6,632 nt of DNA from an uncultured Bacteroidota bacterium (GTDB taxonomy: Bacteria; Bacteroidota; Bacteroidia; Chitinophagales; Chitinophagaceae). The translations under genes and the position numbers were made by a program. The DNA lies in the NCBI GenBank assembly GCA_903851455.1, contig CAINOM010000635.1, positions 1-6,632 of the forward strand, written 5' to 3'. The notes under the pieces are model-generated. The model had not been told where the DNA came from. It was given only the letters and a program-made list of their open reading frames with translations, and did not search any database. Positions 1-6,632 of the stretch are shown here, in pieces (position 1 is the first letter of the stretch; the number at the start of each line of letters is the position of its first letter).

Positions 1-104
1 TGCTTTACGAAACAAGCCATTATACGTTAGCAATTTACGCACAGTCCATGGCTGGGAATATCGGCAAAAAGCCGAATCCCAATTACCAGCAACCGTGTCC
101 AAAT
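1..104. other. Non-coding sequence 3' of polX; possible start of a further minus-strand gene
   Basis: This stretch lies downstream of the polX stop codon on the minus strand. It holds an imperfect hairpin at 54-80 and otherwise no recognisable element. A minus-strand ATG sits at 20-18 and reads M-A-C-F-V-K before the window ends. A second minus-strand frame (…T-V-R-K-L-L-T-Y-N-G-L-F-R-K-A at the edge) is open back to a TGA inside the end of polX, but offers only TTG or GTG as starts. Too little remains to say whether either is a gene. Confidence 0.4.
54..80 (-). terminator. Weak hairpin 25 nt after the polX stop
   Basis: The inverted repeat pairs GGGA with TCCC and TCGGC with GCCGA around a five-base loop, with one or two unpaired bases between the two stem parts. 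It lies about 25 nt beyond the polX stop codon, where a terminator would be expected. There is no T-run after the stem on either strand, so it is not a classical intrinsic terminator. It may only stabilise the 3' end of the mRNA or be a chance structure. Confidence 0.3.
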
Positions 105-1817
105 TTATGCCCGCTTCTTTCTCTGACCGCTTAGGAATTCCTCAAATTGCGTCAAAGTAAAACTGCTTAGATTGTGCTGCGCAGTAAGGCCGCCTTTTTG
201 AGCCACCATTACTCCATAATAAGTATCCTTGTATCCATCCACCGAGTGCGCATCAGGATTAACAGACAATAACACTCCTTTTTCCATAGCGTATTCTATC
301 CAGCGCCAGTCTATATCCAGCCGGCGGGGATGTGCGTTGATCTCAATAACGACGTTGTTTTGCGCACATTCGTCAATGATGGCTTTATGATCAAGTGGAT
401 ACCCTTTTCGAGACAATAATAACCGACCCGTTGGATGCCCAAGAATACTGGTATATGGATTGCGGACAGCCGCCAAAACACGCTCCATTGCTTTCTCCTG
501 CGTCATTTTCAGGTTGCTGTGAATACTGGCGATGACAAGATCGAAAGTATTGAGCACTTGTTCGTTGTAATCGAGATTGCCGTCATTGAGAATATCCGAC
601 TCTATGCTTTTGAATATTTTGAATGGTGCGAACTTTGCGTTCAGCGCATCGATCTCCTGGTGTTGTGCTGCAATCCTTTCTGGCTTCAGTCCGCCCGCAT
701 ATCCCGCAGATTGTGAATGGTCACTAAGAACGAGGTACTGCAAGCCCTGCGCCTTGGCCGCCTTAGCCATCTGCTCTATGGTATGCATGCCGTCACTCCA
801 CGTGGAGTGAGAGTGGATGATACCTTTAATATCCCCGGGCAATATAAAACCGGGAAGACTACCCGCTCCTGCCTTCGCAAGAATAGTTGCTGTCTCCCGC
901 TGCATCGGAGGTATCCAGGCAAGCTTATTGATTGAAAATATTTCCTCTTCAGCGGCCGGTGTTTCCGGCAAGTTGTAACTATTCGTGAAAGCAGAATTAA
1001 ATTCTTCACTACCGGTAGTAGTAAACAACGCACTGAAAATATGCGCCTTGTCCGTAAAATAAAAACGGTAACGCGGATAATTGGGAACGTGTACGTGTAT
1101 CACTGAAGAAATATGCCGAGCCCCGGCCGGCATTCCTTCCGCTTCAATGGCTAATTCTTCAACCTTCACTTCCGGATTTCCAGAAAACATCTTTGACAAT
1201 ACATCCTTCCCCAGGTCAGTCACCATCTCTATGAACTCCACCGTCTCGTTCTGGCGCCGGATATCACCGGTAAGCAGGAAGTGATTACCGGGATGCACCT
1301 TCTGCAATTGCTCTGCCAGTGTCTTACCGATCATCTCAACCTCCGACCACAGGTAAAAACCCTGGTTCTGCTTGTAGTAAACAATGTTTTGCAGAATGGT
1401 CTCCTGCGTCTTCGCGCCAAACCCTTTCAGCGCTACAAGGCGATTTTCATTGCAGGCATATTCCAGTTCTCCCAGCGACTCAATACCCAACTCACTCCAC
1501 ACCGTCCCTATCTTTTTGGGGCCCATGCCTTTTATCTGCAGCATATCCAATATACCTGGCGGCGTCTCCGCAAGCAGTTCTTCAAGCTGGGCTAGCTTTC
1601 CAGTGGCCTGCAACTCTCGTATTTTCTTGCCCGTCGATTCGCCAATACCCCTGATGTTAAACAGTTCGGCATCGTCCATTTCTGAAATTTCTCTGGGAAG
1701 GCGCTCTATATTAAAAGCGAGGATACTATATGTTTTTGATTTGAAACTGTTCTCCCCATGAATGTCCATGAGTTTAGAAAGGAGCGAAAAATTGTCGGCT
1801 ATCTCGTAGTTGTTCAT
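105..1817 (-). CDS. polX: DNA polymerase/3'-5' exonuclease PolX (family X fold plus PHP domain), polymerase site apparently inactive
   Basis: The 570-residue product matches the length and domain order of bacterial PolX, a cytoplasmic DNA repair enzyme linked to base excision repair. Residues 1-150 form the 8-kDa-like and helix-hairpin-helix part, with DNA-binding hairpins at IRGIGESTGKK (55-65), IKGMGPKK (95-102) and LKGFGAKTQ (130-138). Residues ~155-320 are the family X palm and thumb. The PHP nuclease domain spans ~330-545 and keeps every expected metal ligand: H335, H337, D342, D366/H367, E406, H433, H461, D522 and H524. In the palm, the GS-x-RR motif reads GDIRR (184-188), and the following D-x-D reads F-I-E (195-197). 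By my alignment the third catalytic Asp is R251. The product is therefore probably a PHP-dependent 3'-5' exonuclease or AP endonuclease that still binds gapped DNA but does not polymerise. The start ATG at 1817 gives the M-N-N-x-E-I-A N-terminus typical of Bacteroidota homologues. The C-terminus is basic (QRKKRA). It is divergent from the large surface-protein gene and no operon partner is visible. Confidence 0.95.
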   Translation of the reverse strand: MNNYEIADNFSLLSKLMDIHGENSFKSKTYSILAFNIERLPREISEMDDAELFNIRGIGESTGKKIRELQATGKLAQLEELLAETPPGILDMLQIKGMGPKKIGTVWSELGIESLGELEYACNENRLVALKGFGAKTQETILQNIVYYKQNQGFYLWSEVEMIGKTLAEQLQKVHPGNHFLLTGDIRRQNETVEFIEMVTDLGKDVLSKMFSGNPEVKVEELAIEAEGMPAGARHISSVIHVHVPNYPRYRFYFTDKAHIFSALFTTTGSEEFNSAFTNSYNLPETPAAEEEIFSINKLAWIPPMQRETATILAKAGAGSLPGFILPGDIKGIIHSHSTWSDGMHTIEQMAKAAKAQGLQYLVLSDHSQSAGYAGGLKPERIAAQHQEIDALNAKFAPFKIFKSIESDILNDGNLDYNEQVLNTFDLVIASIHSNLKMTQEKAMERVLAAVRNPYTSILGHPTGRLLLSRKGYPLDHKAIIDECAQNNVVIEINAHPRRLDIDWRWIEYAMEKGVLLSVNPDAHSVDGYKDTYYGVMVAQKGGLTAQHNLSSFTLTQFEEFLSGQRKKRA

Positions 1818-1833
1818 ATAATACTATGCCGGT

Positions 1834-1841
1834 CAAATTTA
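1834..1841 (-). promoter_or_regulatory. Possible Bacteroidota -7 promoter box for polX
   Basis: Read on the minus strand this is TAAATTTG, a full match to the Bacteroidota -7 consensus TAnnTTTG. It ends 16 nt before the polX ATG, giving a very short, A/T-rich leader without a Shine-Dalgarno, which is normal for this phylum. I could not find a matching -33 TTTG at about 19-21 nt upstream, so the site rests on the -7 box alone. Confidence 0.4.
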
Positions 1842-1902
1842 AATCAAACGACGCACTTTGCTCCTTGATGGCACTAAAATCATAATGATGTTGCTGATGC
1901 GG

Positions 1903-1938
1903 TGATATTTTCCTGTTCTGCAAAAAACAGAATTATCA
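1903..1938. repeat. Imperfect inverted repeat in the divergent intergenic region
   Basis: An inner stem TTCTG (1916-1920) / CAGAA (1928-1932) closes an A-rich seven-base loop. An outer stem TGATA (1903-1907) / TATCA (1934-1938) is separated from it by an asymmetric internal loop. It lies 85 bp from the polX start and about 195 bp from the start of the large gene. It could be a protein-binding site or a leader structure, but the stems are short and chance is possible. Confidence 0.3.
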
Positions 1939-2132
1939 TCCTATGGTAAAATGATGTTAAACCCTAAATATAGATTTTTTCCCTTCGAATTGATTCATAG
2001 CATAATAAACAAACGCAAATAACAACATAATAACAATTTGGCATTTCTGGTAAAATTTCGGCACATTTTTTTCGTTGTGTAAGAAAACAAATAGATCGGA
2101 AATAATCTCAAAACAGAAAAAACGTAGCTCGT

Positions 2133-2188
2133 ATGAAGAATTACTATTCCTACCCGTGTTATTGGCATGTGCGTTTGTTGCAAAAGCA
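2133..2188 (+). other. Signal peptide of the repeat protein (spanning the frameshift)
   Basis: With one A restored, the start reads MKK followed by the hydrophobic stretch LLFLPVLLACAFV and an A-K-A cleavage motif, then T-Y-T-T-I. This is a standard 19-residue Sec signal. As written, the ATG frame instead gives M-K-N-Y-Y-S-Y-P-C, which is not a signal peptide. The quality of the signal in the other frame is the main evidence that the shift is a recent or artefactual event. Confidence 0.8.
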
Positions 2189-5100
2189 ACATATACAACC
2201 ATCAGCTTAACAGGTTTTAACCGTGACATCATCTCAAATGGGGCTGCACCGGCAGCATCCACGATCTCGCCGTCTATGCTCCTGGGCGCTGATAGTGCCG
2301 GCTATGCGATGGTATCGCAAGACTACAACTATAGCGGCTACACGCCAACGTATTATCTACCAACAGGCGGTGCGTTGACCAGTTCTCTTACTACCTCGCT
2401 CACCTACCAGCTTGCAGACTATTCTTCTAACAATGCGCTGCGGCTTGTTGGCATTGGCGACGTTGGAACACTCAATGTGGTGACACCCGTGTCCGCTGGT
2501 GCGCTCTTCGTTTTGGGAACTTCATTGAATGGCAGTTCTACTGCCGACCTAACAGTGACCTTTACAGATGCAACCACGCAGGTATTTCCCGGCCTCAGCT
2601 TCCTGGACTGGTATGCTTCGGGGGGTACCGTCGTAGGCATTGGCAGAGTAAGCACAACCGATAACCATACTGAGGGGTATTCATATGCTCCCTCTTTATT
2701 TGAAAACAGGCTGGATATAGCGCCTGCAAACTATGGCAAATTGGTTGCCAGCATCACAGTACAAAAAGCTACAGGTAGTGGCTATGTCACGATTATGGCA
2801 TTGTCAGCAAACGACGTTTGTGCCGGCAGCCCAACTGCTGGATCAGTAGCCGCAACAGTTACGTCAGGTTGTTCTGAATACACATCTGTTCTTTCGCTCA
2901 CCGGCGCCGCTACTTCCAGCGGTTTACAATACCAGTGGCAGTCTTCTCCTGATGGTTCGACCTGGACAAATGTCGCAGGCGCTACAAACGCTACCTATAC
3001 TGCAGATGTAACCAACAATATTTATTATCGCGCGAATATAACGTGCGTGACAAGCGGCCTGACCGCTACGGCTACATCACTTGAGCTGTTACAGACAGCA
3101 CCGGCACCAACCGTGGCCACTACGCCTTTCGCTGAGAGCTTTGAAAACTGGATAGGTGCATGCACGGCAGCCGATCGCCCAGGCACACCTTGGGTCACTA
3201 GTCCCGCTACCGGTAATAATTCATGGCGCAGGGACGACCAGGGAGATGATGCATCATGGACACTGGCATCGTCCTATATGTACAGCCCTGCATCTACTAC
3301 CGGTGCTCACTCGGCACGCTTTCATAGCGGCTATACGCTAGGCGGCATTGTCGGCAACCTGGATCTTCACATAGATCTCAGCGCCGCAGGCACCAAGCAA
3401 ATATCGTTTGATTATATCAATCTCGATGGATCAGATTATCTGACCGTACAGCTTTCAGAAGATGGCGGCACCTCTTTTACTAATCTTACCACATTCTATT
3501 CTACTACCGACTGGGCACATGAAACCATTACTACTACATCTGTAGCTCCAAATGCGATCATACGTTTTGCAGGTACTGCAGACTATGGCAGCACAGATAT
3601 AGGATTGGACAACCTGCTTATTGATGTACTTACTCCATGCAGTGGCACACCGGTTGCTGGAACCTTCACTGCCTCCCAGGTAACGGGTTGCAGCGAATTC
3701 ACAGCAGCACTCGCACTGCCTTCTACGTCGATTTCCGGACTTACCTACCAGTGGCAATCATCAACCGATAGCGCCACATGGACAAATGTTACCGGCGCGA
3801 CAGATGCCACCTACGCAGCAGACATTATCAGCAGCATATATTACCGGGTAATAGTAACCTGCACAGCAAGCGGCTTATCTGACGCTACACCCGGTGTTCA
3901 TTTCCAGATAGTAACGCCTGTTGCCACCAATGCGACATTACCATTCTTTGAAGGCTTTGAAAGCTGGATAGGTACCTGCTTTAGCTTTGACCGCCCCGGC
4001 ATGAACTGGCTGGAAAGTCCGACTTCAGGCAACGGCGCATGGAGAAGGGATGACCAGGGCGCAGATGCATCATGGCACTTACCCGCAATGTATATGTATT
4101 CACCTGCTTCAACTGAAGGCAGTCATTCGGCGCGCTTCCACAGCGGCTGGGCTACAGCCGGCACAGAAGGAGACCTCGACCTGCATGTAGACCTAAGCGC
4201 AGCAGGTACCAAGATGATACAATTTGACTACAACAATGCTAACGGAAGTGACTATATGGATGTGCAGCTCTCAGAAGATGGCGGCAGCACATTTACTACC
4301 CTTACCACACTGACTACTGTGGCATCTGGTAGCTGGGCACCAGAGTCGGTCACCACGACATCTACAGCTGCCAATGCAGTGATCCGTTTCAGGGCGATCT
4401 CTGACTATGGCGGCTCGGATATTGGAATAGACAGCCTTACTGTTTTCGTCGAACCAACTTGCTCGGGCACACCGGTTGCCGGAACATTCACTGCAGACGT
4501 TACGTCCGGCTGCACCGCTTACACATCAAACTTATCTGTTGATGCACCAATACTGATGACCGGCATTGCCTACCAGTGGCAGTCTTCGCCCTCTGGCACA
4601 ACATATACAAATGTTGCGGGCGCTACAACTACAAATTATACAGCATCGGTAAGCGCGAACACTTGGTATAGGTTCTATGTAGTGTGTACCGCAAGCGGCC
4701 TCGCAGATACTTCAGCAGCTACCGAGCTTGTATACGCACCAGTAACACCGATCGCGGCTACAGTACCATACTTCCAGAGTTTTGAAAACTGGATAGGCGG
4801 CTGCTACAGCTTCGACCGTCCTGACCAGAGCTGGGTCCTTTTCCCTACAACCGGTAACAATTCATGGAGAAGAGATGATCAGGGTGCTGATGCAGCATGG
4901 ACATCCCTGGGCTTTGGGGCCTATTCACCCACTTCTACTGACGGCAGTCATTCTGCAAGATTCCATTCTTACGAGGCTAGTTCAGGCAGTGCAGGCATTA
5001 TGGATCTTCATATAAACCTGAGCGCTGCCGGCACCAAGAATATCCAATTCGACTACATCAACACAGACGGCACCGATGACCTCGTCGTGCAACTCTCAGA

Positions 5101-6632
5101 AGACGGCGGCACAACGTTTACTACACTAGGCGTACTAAACACCACTTCCACATGGACACCAGAGAATTTCACAACCAGTTCAGTTGCTGCAAGCGCTATC
5201 ATTCGTCTGGTTGCAACATCCGATTTTGGTAATTCAGACATAGGTATAGACAGCCTGTCTGTCTCTGTATTGCCCGGCTGCACCGGCACACCAACCGCTG
5301 GCGCTTTCACTGCTACTGATACCGCAGGGTGTACCGCATACTCTTCAATACTAACGGTAAGCGCACCATTGTACCTTACCGGCATCAGCTATCAGTGGCA
5401 GTCCTCTGCAACAGGAACAGGATTTACTGATGTTCCGGGAGCTACAGGTACAACTTACACAGCAAGCGTAACAACTAATATCTTCTACCGTTTCTACGTG
5501 GTCTGCAGCATCTCCGGCCTGGCAGATACTTCTGCGGCAACGGAACTGACGTTGACACCTGAGATCGCTACACCAGCAACCCTTCCCTATTTCCAGGGAT
5601 TTGAAAACTGGATAGGTGGCTGCTACAGCTACGATCGTCCTGATAACAGTTGGATACTGACGCCTACCACAGGCGACAACTCATGGAGAAGAGACGACCA
5701 GGGTGATGACGCATCGTGGACTGCTGCTACCAGCGGTAGCTATAGCCCGTCGTCAGAAGAAGGCAGTCACTCTGCAAGGTTCCATTCTTACTATGCAGGC
5801 TCAGGCGACGTAGGCAATATGGACTTAACCATTAACCTCTCTACACCCGGCACTAAAAACATATCGTTCTACTACACAAATGCAGACGGTTCAGACGCAT
5901 TGAATGTTTTCTTGTCAGAAGACGGAGGTGCAACGTTTATTCCACTGGGTACATTTACAACAACATCAGGCTGGGAGCATGATGTTCTTACCACAACATC
6001 TACTGCTGCGGCGGCGATACTCAGGTTCTCTGCTTTGTCTGATTTCGGAAACAGTGACATAGGGCTTGATAGCCTTAATATTACGGGACCATCAACTCCT
6101 CCTTGCGATACGCTGAGCGGATTGGCTGCATTTTCCATCACCAGTTCGTCAGCGGTTATCAACTGGAACCCGGCTTCAGGCATCACTGGCTATGAGTATG
6201 TAATAGACAACAGTTCAGCTGCACCAACAGGCAGTGGAATCTTTACCGACTCTACTACGCATACAGCTGGTGCGCTTCTTTGCAATACCGTCTATTATGC
6301 ACACGTCCGCACAGACTGTAGCACAGACAGCTCTGCATGGCAGACCATATCGTTTACTACCGACACTTGCGTTACAACATCTGTGGGAAGCATAAGCAAT
6401 GGAGCATTTGCACTGGCTGCTTATCCTAACCCGGCTAAGGAAGTCGTGACACTGAACGTGAAAGGCATGATGGGCGAAGCTAACATCCGCCTGACTGACG
6501 TGGCTGGCAAGATCATTAAAACGATCAGGACCAACGAAAGCAGCACAGTCATAGATATCAGCCAACTGGCATCAGGCATCTATTTTATCAGTTATCGGGA
6601 TGATGCAAATAACCAAACCATAGAGATCAACA
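2133..6632 (+). CDS. Large T9SS-exported repeat protein (Ig-like + MAM-like modules, fn3, type A sorting domain); apparent frameshift at codon 3; 3' partial
   Basis: About 1500 codons are visible. Residue numbers assume the start is repaired, so residue n begins at 2129+3n. Order: signal peptide (1-19), unique N-terminal domain (20-229), four tandem units of 273-275 residues (from C230, C503, C777 and C1050), a fibronectin III-like domain (~1325-1412), and a T9SS type A sorting domain (~1424 to the edge). Such proteins cross the inner membrane by Sec and the outer membrane by the type IX system. They are then anchored or released, and often serve in adhesion or substrate binding; no enzymatic motif is seen here. 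The ATG at 2133 reads out of frame and stops at 2208-2210 after 25 codons. The long frame has no ATG between its upstream stop (2051-2053) and 2276, which lies past the signal peptide. A TTG at 2075 is the only other upstream start in frame. One missing A at 2139-2140 explains everything, so this is a sequencing error or a true frameshifted gene. The frame has no stop from 2054 to 6632, so the body appears intact. The product is named from domain style, and its ligand is unknown. Confidence 0.88.
2189..2818 (+). other. Unique N-terminal domain of the repeat protein
   Basis: Residues 20-229 are a single-copy, glycine-, serine- and threonine-rich, predicted all-beta domain. It contains no cysteine until C230. 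Recognisable stretches are ALFVLGTSLNGSSTADLTVTF, then TQVFPGLSFLDWY, GIGRV, and ANYGKLVASITVQK near its end. This style of domain recurs at the front of secreted Bacteroidota proteins and resembles a galactose-binding-like beta-sandwich. That fold assignment is from memory of the style and is not certain. Confidence 0.55.
2819..3637 (+). repeat. Tandem unit 1 (Ig-like + MAM-like), 273 codons
   Basis: The unit opens with C230-AGSPTAG. Its Ig-like half (~230-331) has C247, the YQWQSS tryptophan W269 and C305, the usual Cys-Trp-Cys pattern of Ig folds in Bacteroidota surface proteins. The second half (~332-502) is a jelly-roll/MAM- or cleaved-adhesin-like module. It starts with FAESFENWIG and contains DRP, WRRDDQGDDASW (365-376), HSARFHS, LDLHIDLSAAGTK, LSEDGG and the closing TDIGLDNL. 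It is the most divergent first half of the four and groups with unit 2 by shared residues such as YMYSPAST. Confidence 0.85.
3638..4459 (+). repeat. Tandem unit 2 (Ig-like + MAM-like), 274 codons
   Basis: The unit begins at C503-SGTPVAGTF. The Ig-like half has the TGC, YQWQSS and VTCTASGL landmarks. The MAM-like half starts at 604 (PFFEGFESWIG) and carries DRP, WRRDDQGADASW (from W637), GSHSARFHSG, LDLHVDLSAAGTK, VQLSEDGG and SDIGIDSL. FES replaces the FEN seen in the other three units. It shares YMYSPAST and FHSG with unit 1 but not with units 3 and 4. Confidence 0.85.
4460..5278 (+). repeat. Tandem unit 3 (Ig-like + MAM-like), 273 codons
   Basis: The unit begins at C777-SGTPVAGTF. The Ig-like half ends with YRFYVVC and SGLADTSAATEL, a wording shared with unit 4 only. 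The MAM-like half starts at 879 (PYFQSFENWIGGCYS) and has DRPDQSW, WRRDDQGADAAW (from W912), GSHSARFHSY, MDLHINLSAAGTKNI, VQLSEDGG and SDIGIDSL. DNA-level matches to unit 4 are interrupted mostly at third codon positions, so the copies have been diverging under protein-level selection. Confidence 0.85.
5279..6103 (+). repeat. Tandem unit 4 (Ig-like + MAM-like), 275 codons
   Basis: The unit begins at C1050-TGTPTAGAF. The Ig-like half closes with YRFYVVC and SGLADTSAATEL. The MAM-like half starts at 1152 (PYFQGFENWIGGCYS) and contains DRPDNSW, WRRDDQGDDASW (from W1185), GSHSARFHSY, MDLTINLS, LSEDGG and SDIGLDSL. It is followed directly by the fibronectin-like domain, whose first cysteine (C1325) sits where a fifth Ig-like module would have started. 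Confidence 0.85.
6104..6370 (+). other. Fibronectin type III-like domain of the repeat protein
   Basis: Residues ~1325-1413 show the fn3 pattern: SSAVINWNPASG near the B strand, a GYEYVID strand, and the late YYAHVRTDCSTDSSAWQTISF segment, with the Y-x-A-x-V-R-T core typical of Bacteroidota secreted proteins. The domain is bounded by C1325 and C1413. It links the repeat array to the sorting domain and probably acts as a spacer. Confidence 0.7.
6401..6632 (+). other. T9SS type A C-terminal sorting domain, cut by the window edge
   Basis: Residues ~1424-1500 carry the hallmarks of the Por/T9SS type A sorting domain: YPNPA (1431-1435), a V-T-L-x-V strand, LTDVAGKIIKT (1454-1464), then DISQLASGIYFISY (1475-1488) and a closing T-I-E-I-N strand. 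Family members normally end within a few residues after this strand, so the stop codon should lie just outside the window. The domain directs export through the type IX machinery and is cleaved on the cell surface. Confidence 0.9.

Larger units (their letters stand above)
1818..2132. other. Divergent intergenic region between polX and the repeat-protein gene
   Basis: This 315-bp, strongly AT-rich stretch must hold the promoters of both divergent genes. Its left end carries the candidate polX -7 box (1834-1841), and a two-part hairpin lies at 1903-1938. I found no full TAnnTTTG box on the plus strand; the nearest partial match is TAGATTTT at 1971-1978. The last ~30 bases before the ATG at 2133 are A-rich with no GGAGG-like motif, as is usual for Bacteroidota leaders. 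A minus-strand open frame crossing 1957-2262 overlaps the signal-peptide region of the large gene and looks accidental. Confidence 0.6.

Noticed and set aside
435..1761. Plus-strand open frames within polX
   Set aside because: They overlap each other and lie opposite a strongly supported PolX coding frame; their translations show no family features.
2133..2210. A 25-codon peptide or programmed frameshift leader at the ATG of the large gene
   Set aside because: No slippery heptamer or downstream stimulatory structure is visible, and a simple one-base loss explains the arrangement better.
1957..2262. Minus-strand open frame of about 100 codons across the intergenic region and start of the large gene
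   Set aside because: It overlaps the signal-peptide coding region antisense, has an odd composition with low-complexity AT-derived residues at its end, and shows no recognisable domain or start context.
2819..6103. CRISPR-like or mobile-element interpretation of the repeated DNA
   Set aside because: The repeats are ~820 bp, all in one coding frame, multiples of three in length, and diverge mainly at third codon positions; they are protein domain repeats, with no transposase or terminal inverted repeats.
5053..6565. Several minus-strand open frames of 100-116 codons within the repeat region (5053-5385, 5872-6186, 6215-6565)
   Set aside because: They are antisense to the repeat protein, and two of them occupy corresponding places in successive repeat units, as expected for shadow frames of a repeated coding sequence.

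Overview
This window looks like a piece of a Bacteroidota chromosome, probably from the Chitinophagales/Sphingobacteriia side. Three things point there: a PolX with a PHP domain of the length and N-terminus usual in that group, a giant secreted repeat protein ending in a type IX secretion (T9SS) C-terminal sorting domain, and A-rich leaders without a clear Shine-Dalgarno. The lineage is inferred from protein style only.

Layout: positions 1-104 are mostly non-coding sequence downstream of the first gene, with a weak hairpin. A minus-strand gene (105-1817) encodes a 570-residue DNA polymerase/3'-5' exonuclease PolX. Its PHP metal-binding residues are all present, but the polymerase catalytic aspartates look replaced. 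A 315-bp AT-rich divergent intergenic region (1818-2132) follows. From 2133 to the right edge runs one plus-strand gene of about 1500 codons for a cell-surface or secreted protein. In order it has a signal peptide, a unique N-terminal domain, four tandem ~273-residue units (each an Ig-like module plus a jelly-roll/MAM-like module), one fibronectin type III-like domain, and a T9SS type A sorting domain that is cut by the window edge within its last residues.

The most notable point is at the start of the large gene. The natural ATG (2133) is one base out of frame with the signal peptide and everything after it. One extra A in the run at 2139-2140 would restore a textbook signal peptide. Either the assembly lost a base or the gene carries a real inactivating (or revertible) frameshift.

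The two genes are divergently placed and I see no functional link: one is DNA repair in the cytoplasm, the other an exported putative adhesin. I found no tRNA, rRNA, CRISPR array, insertion sequence, phage gene or defence system, and nothing that I would call a new multi-gene system.
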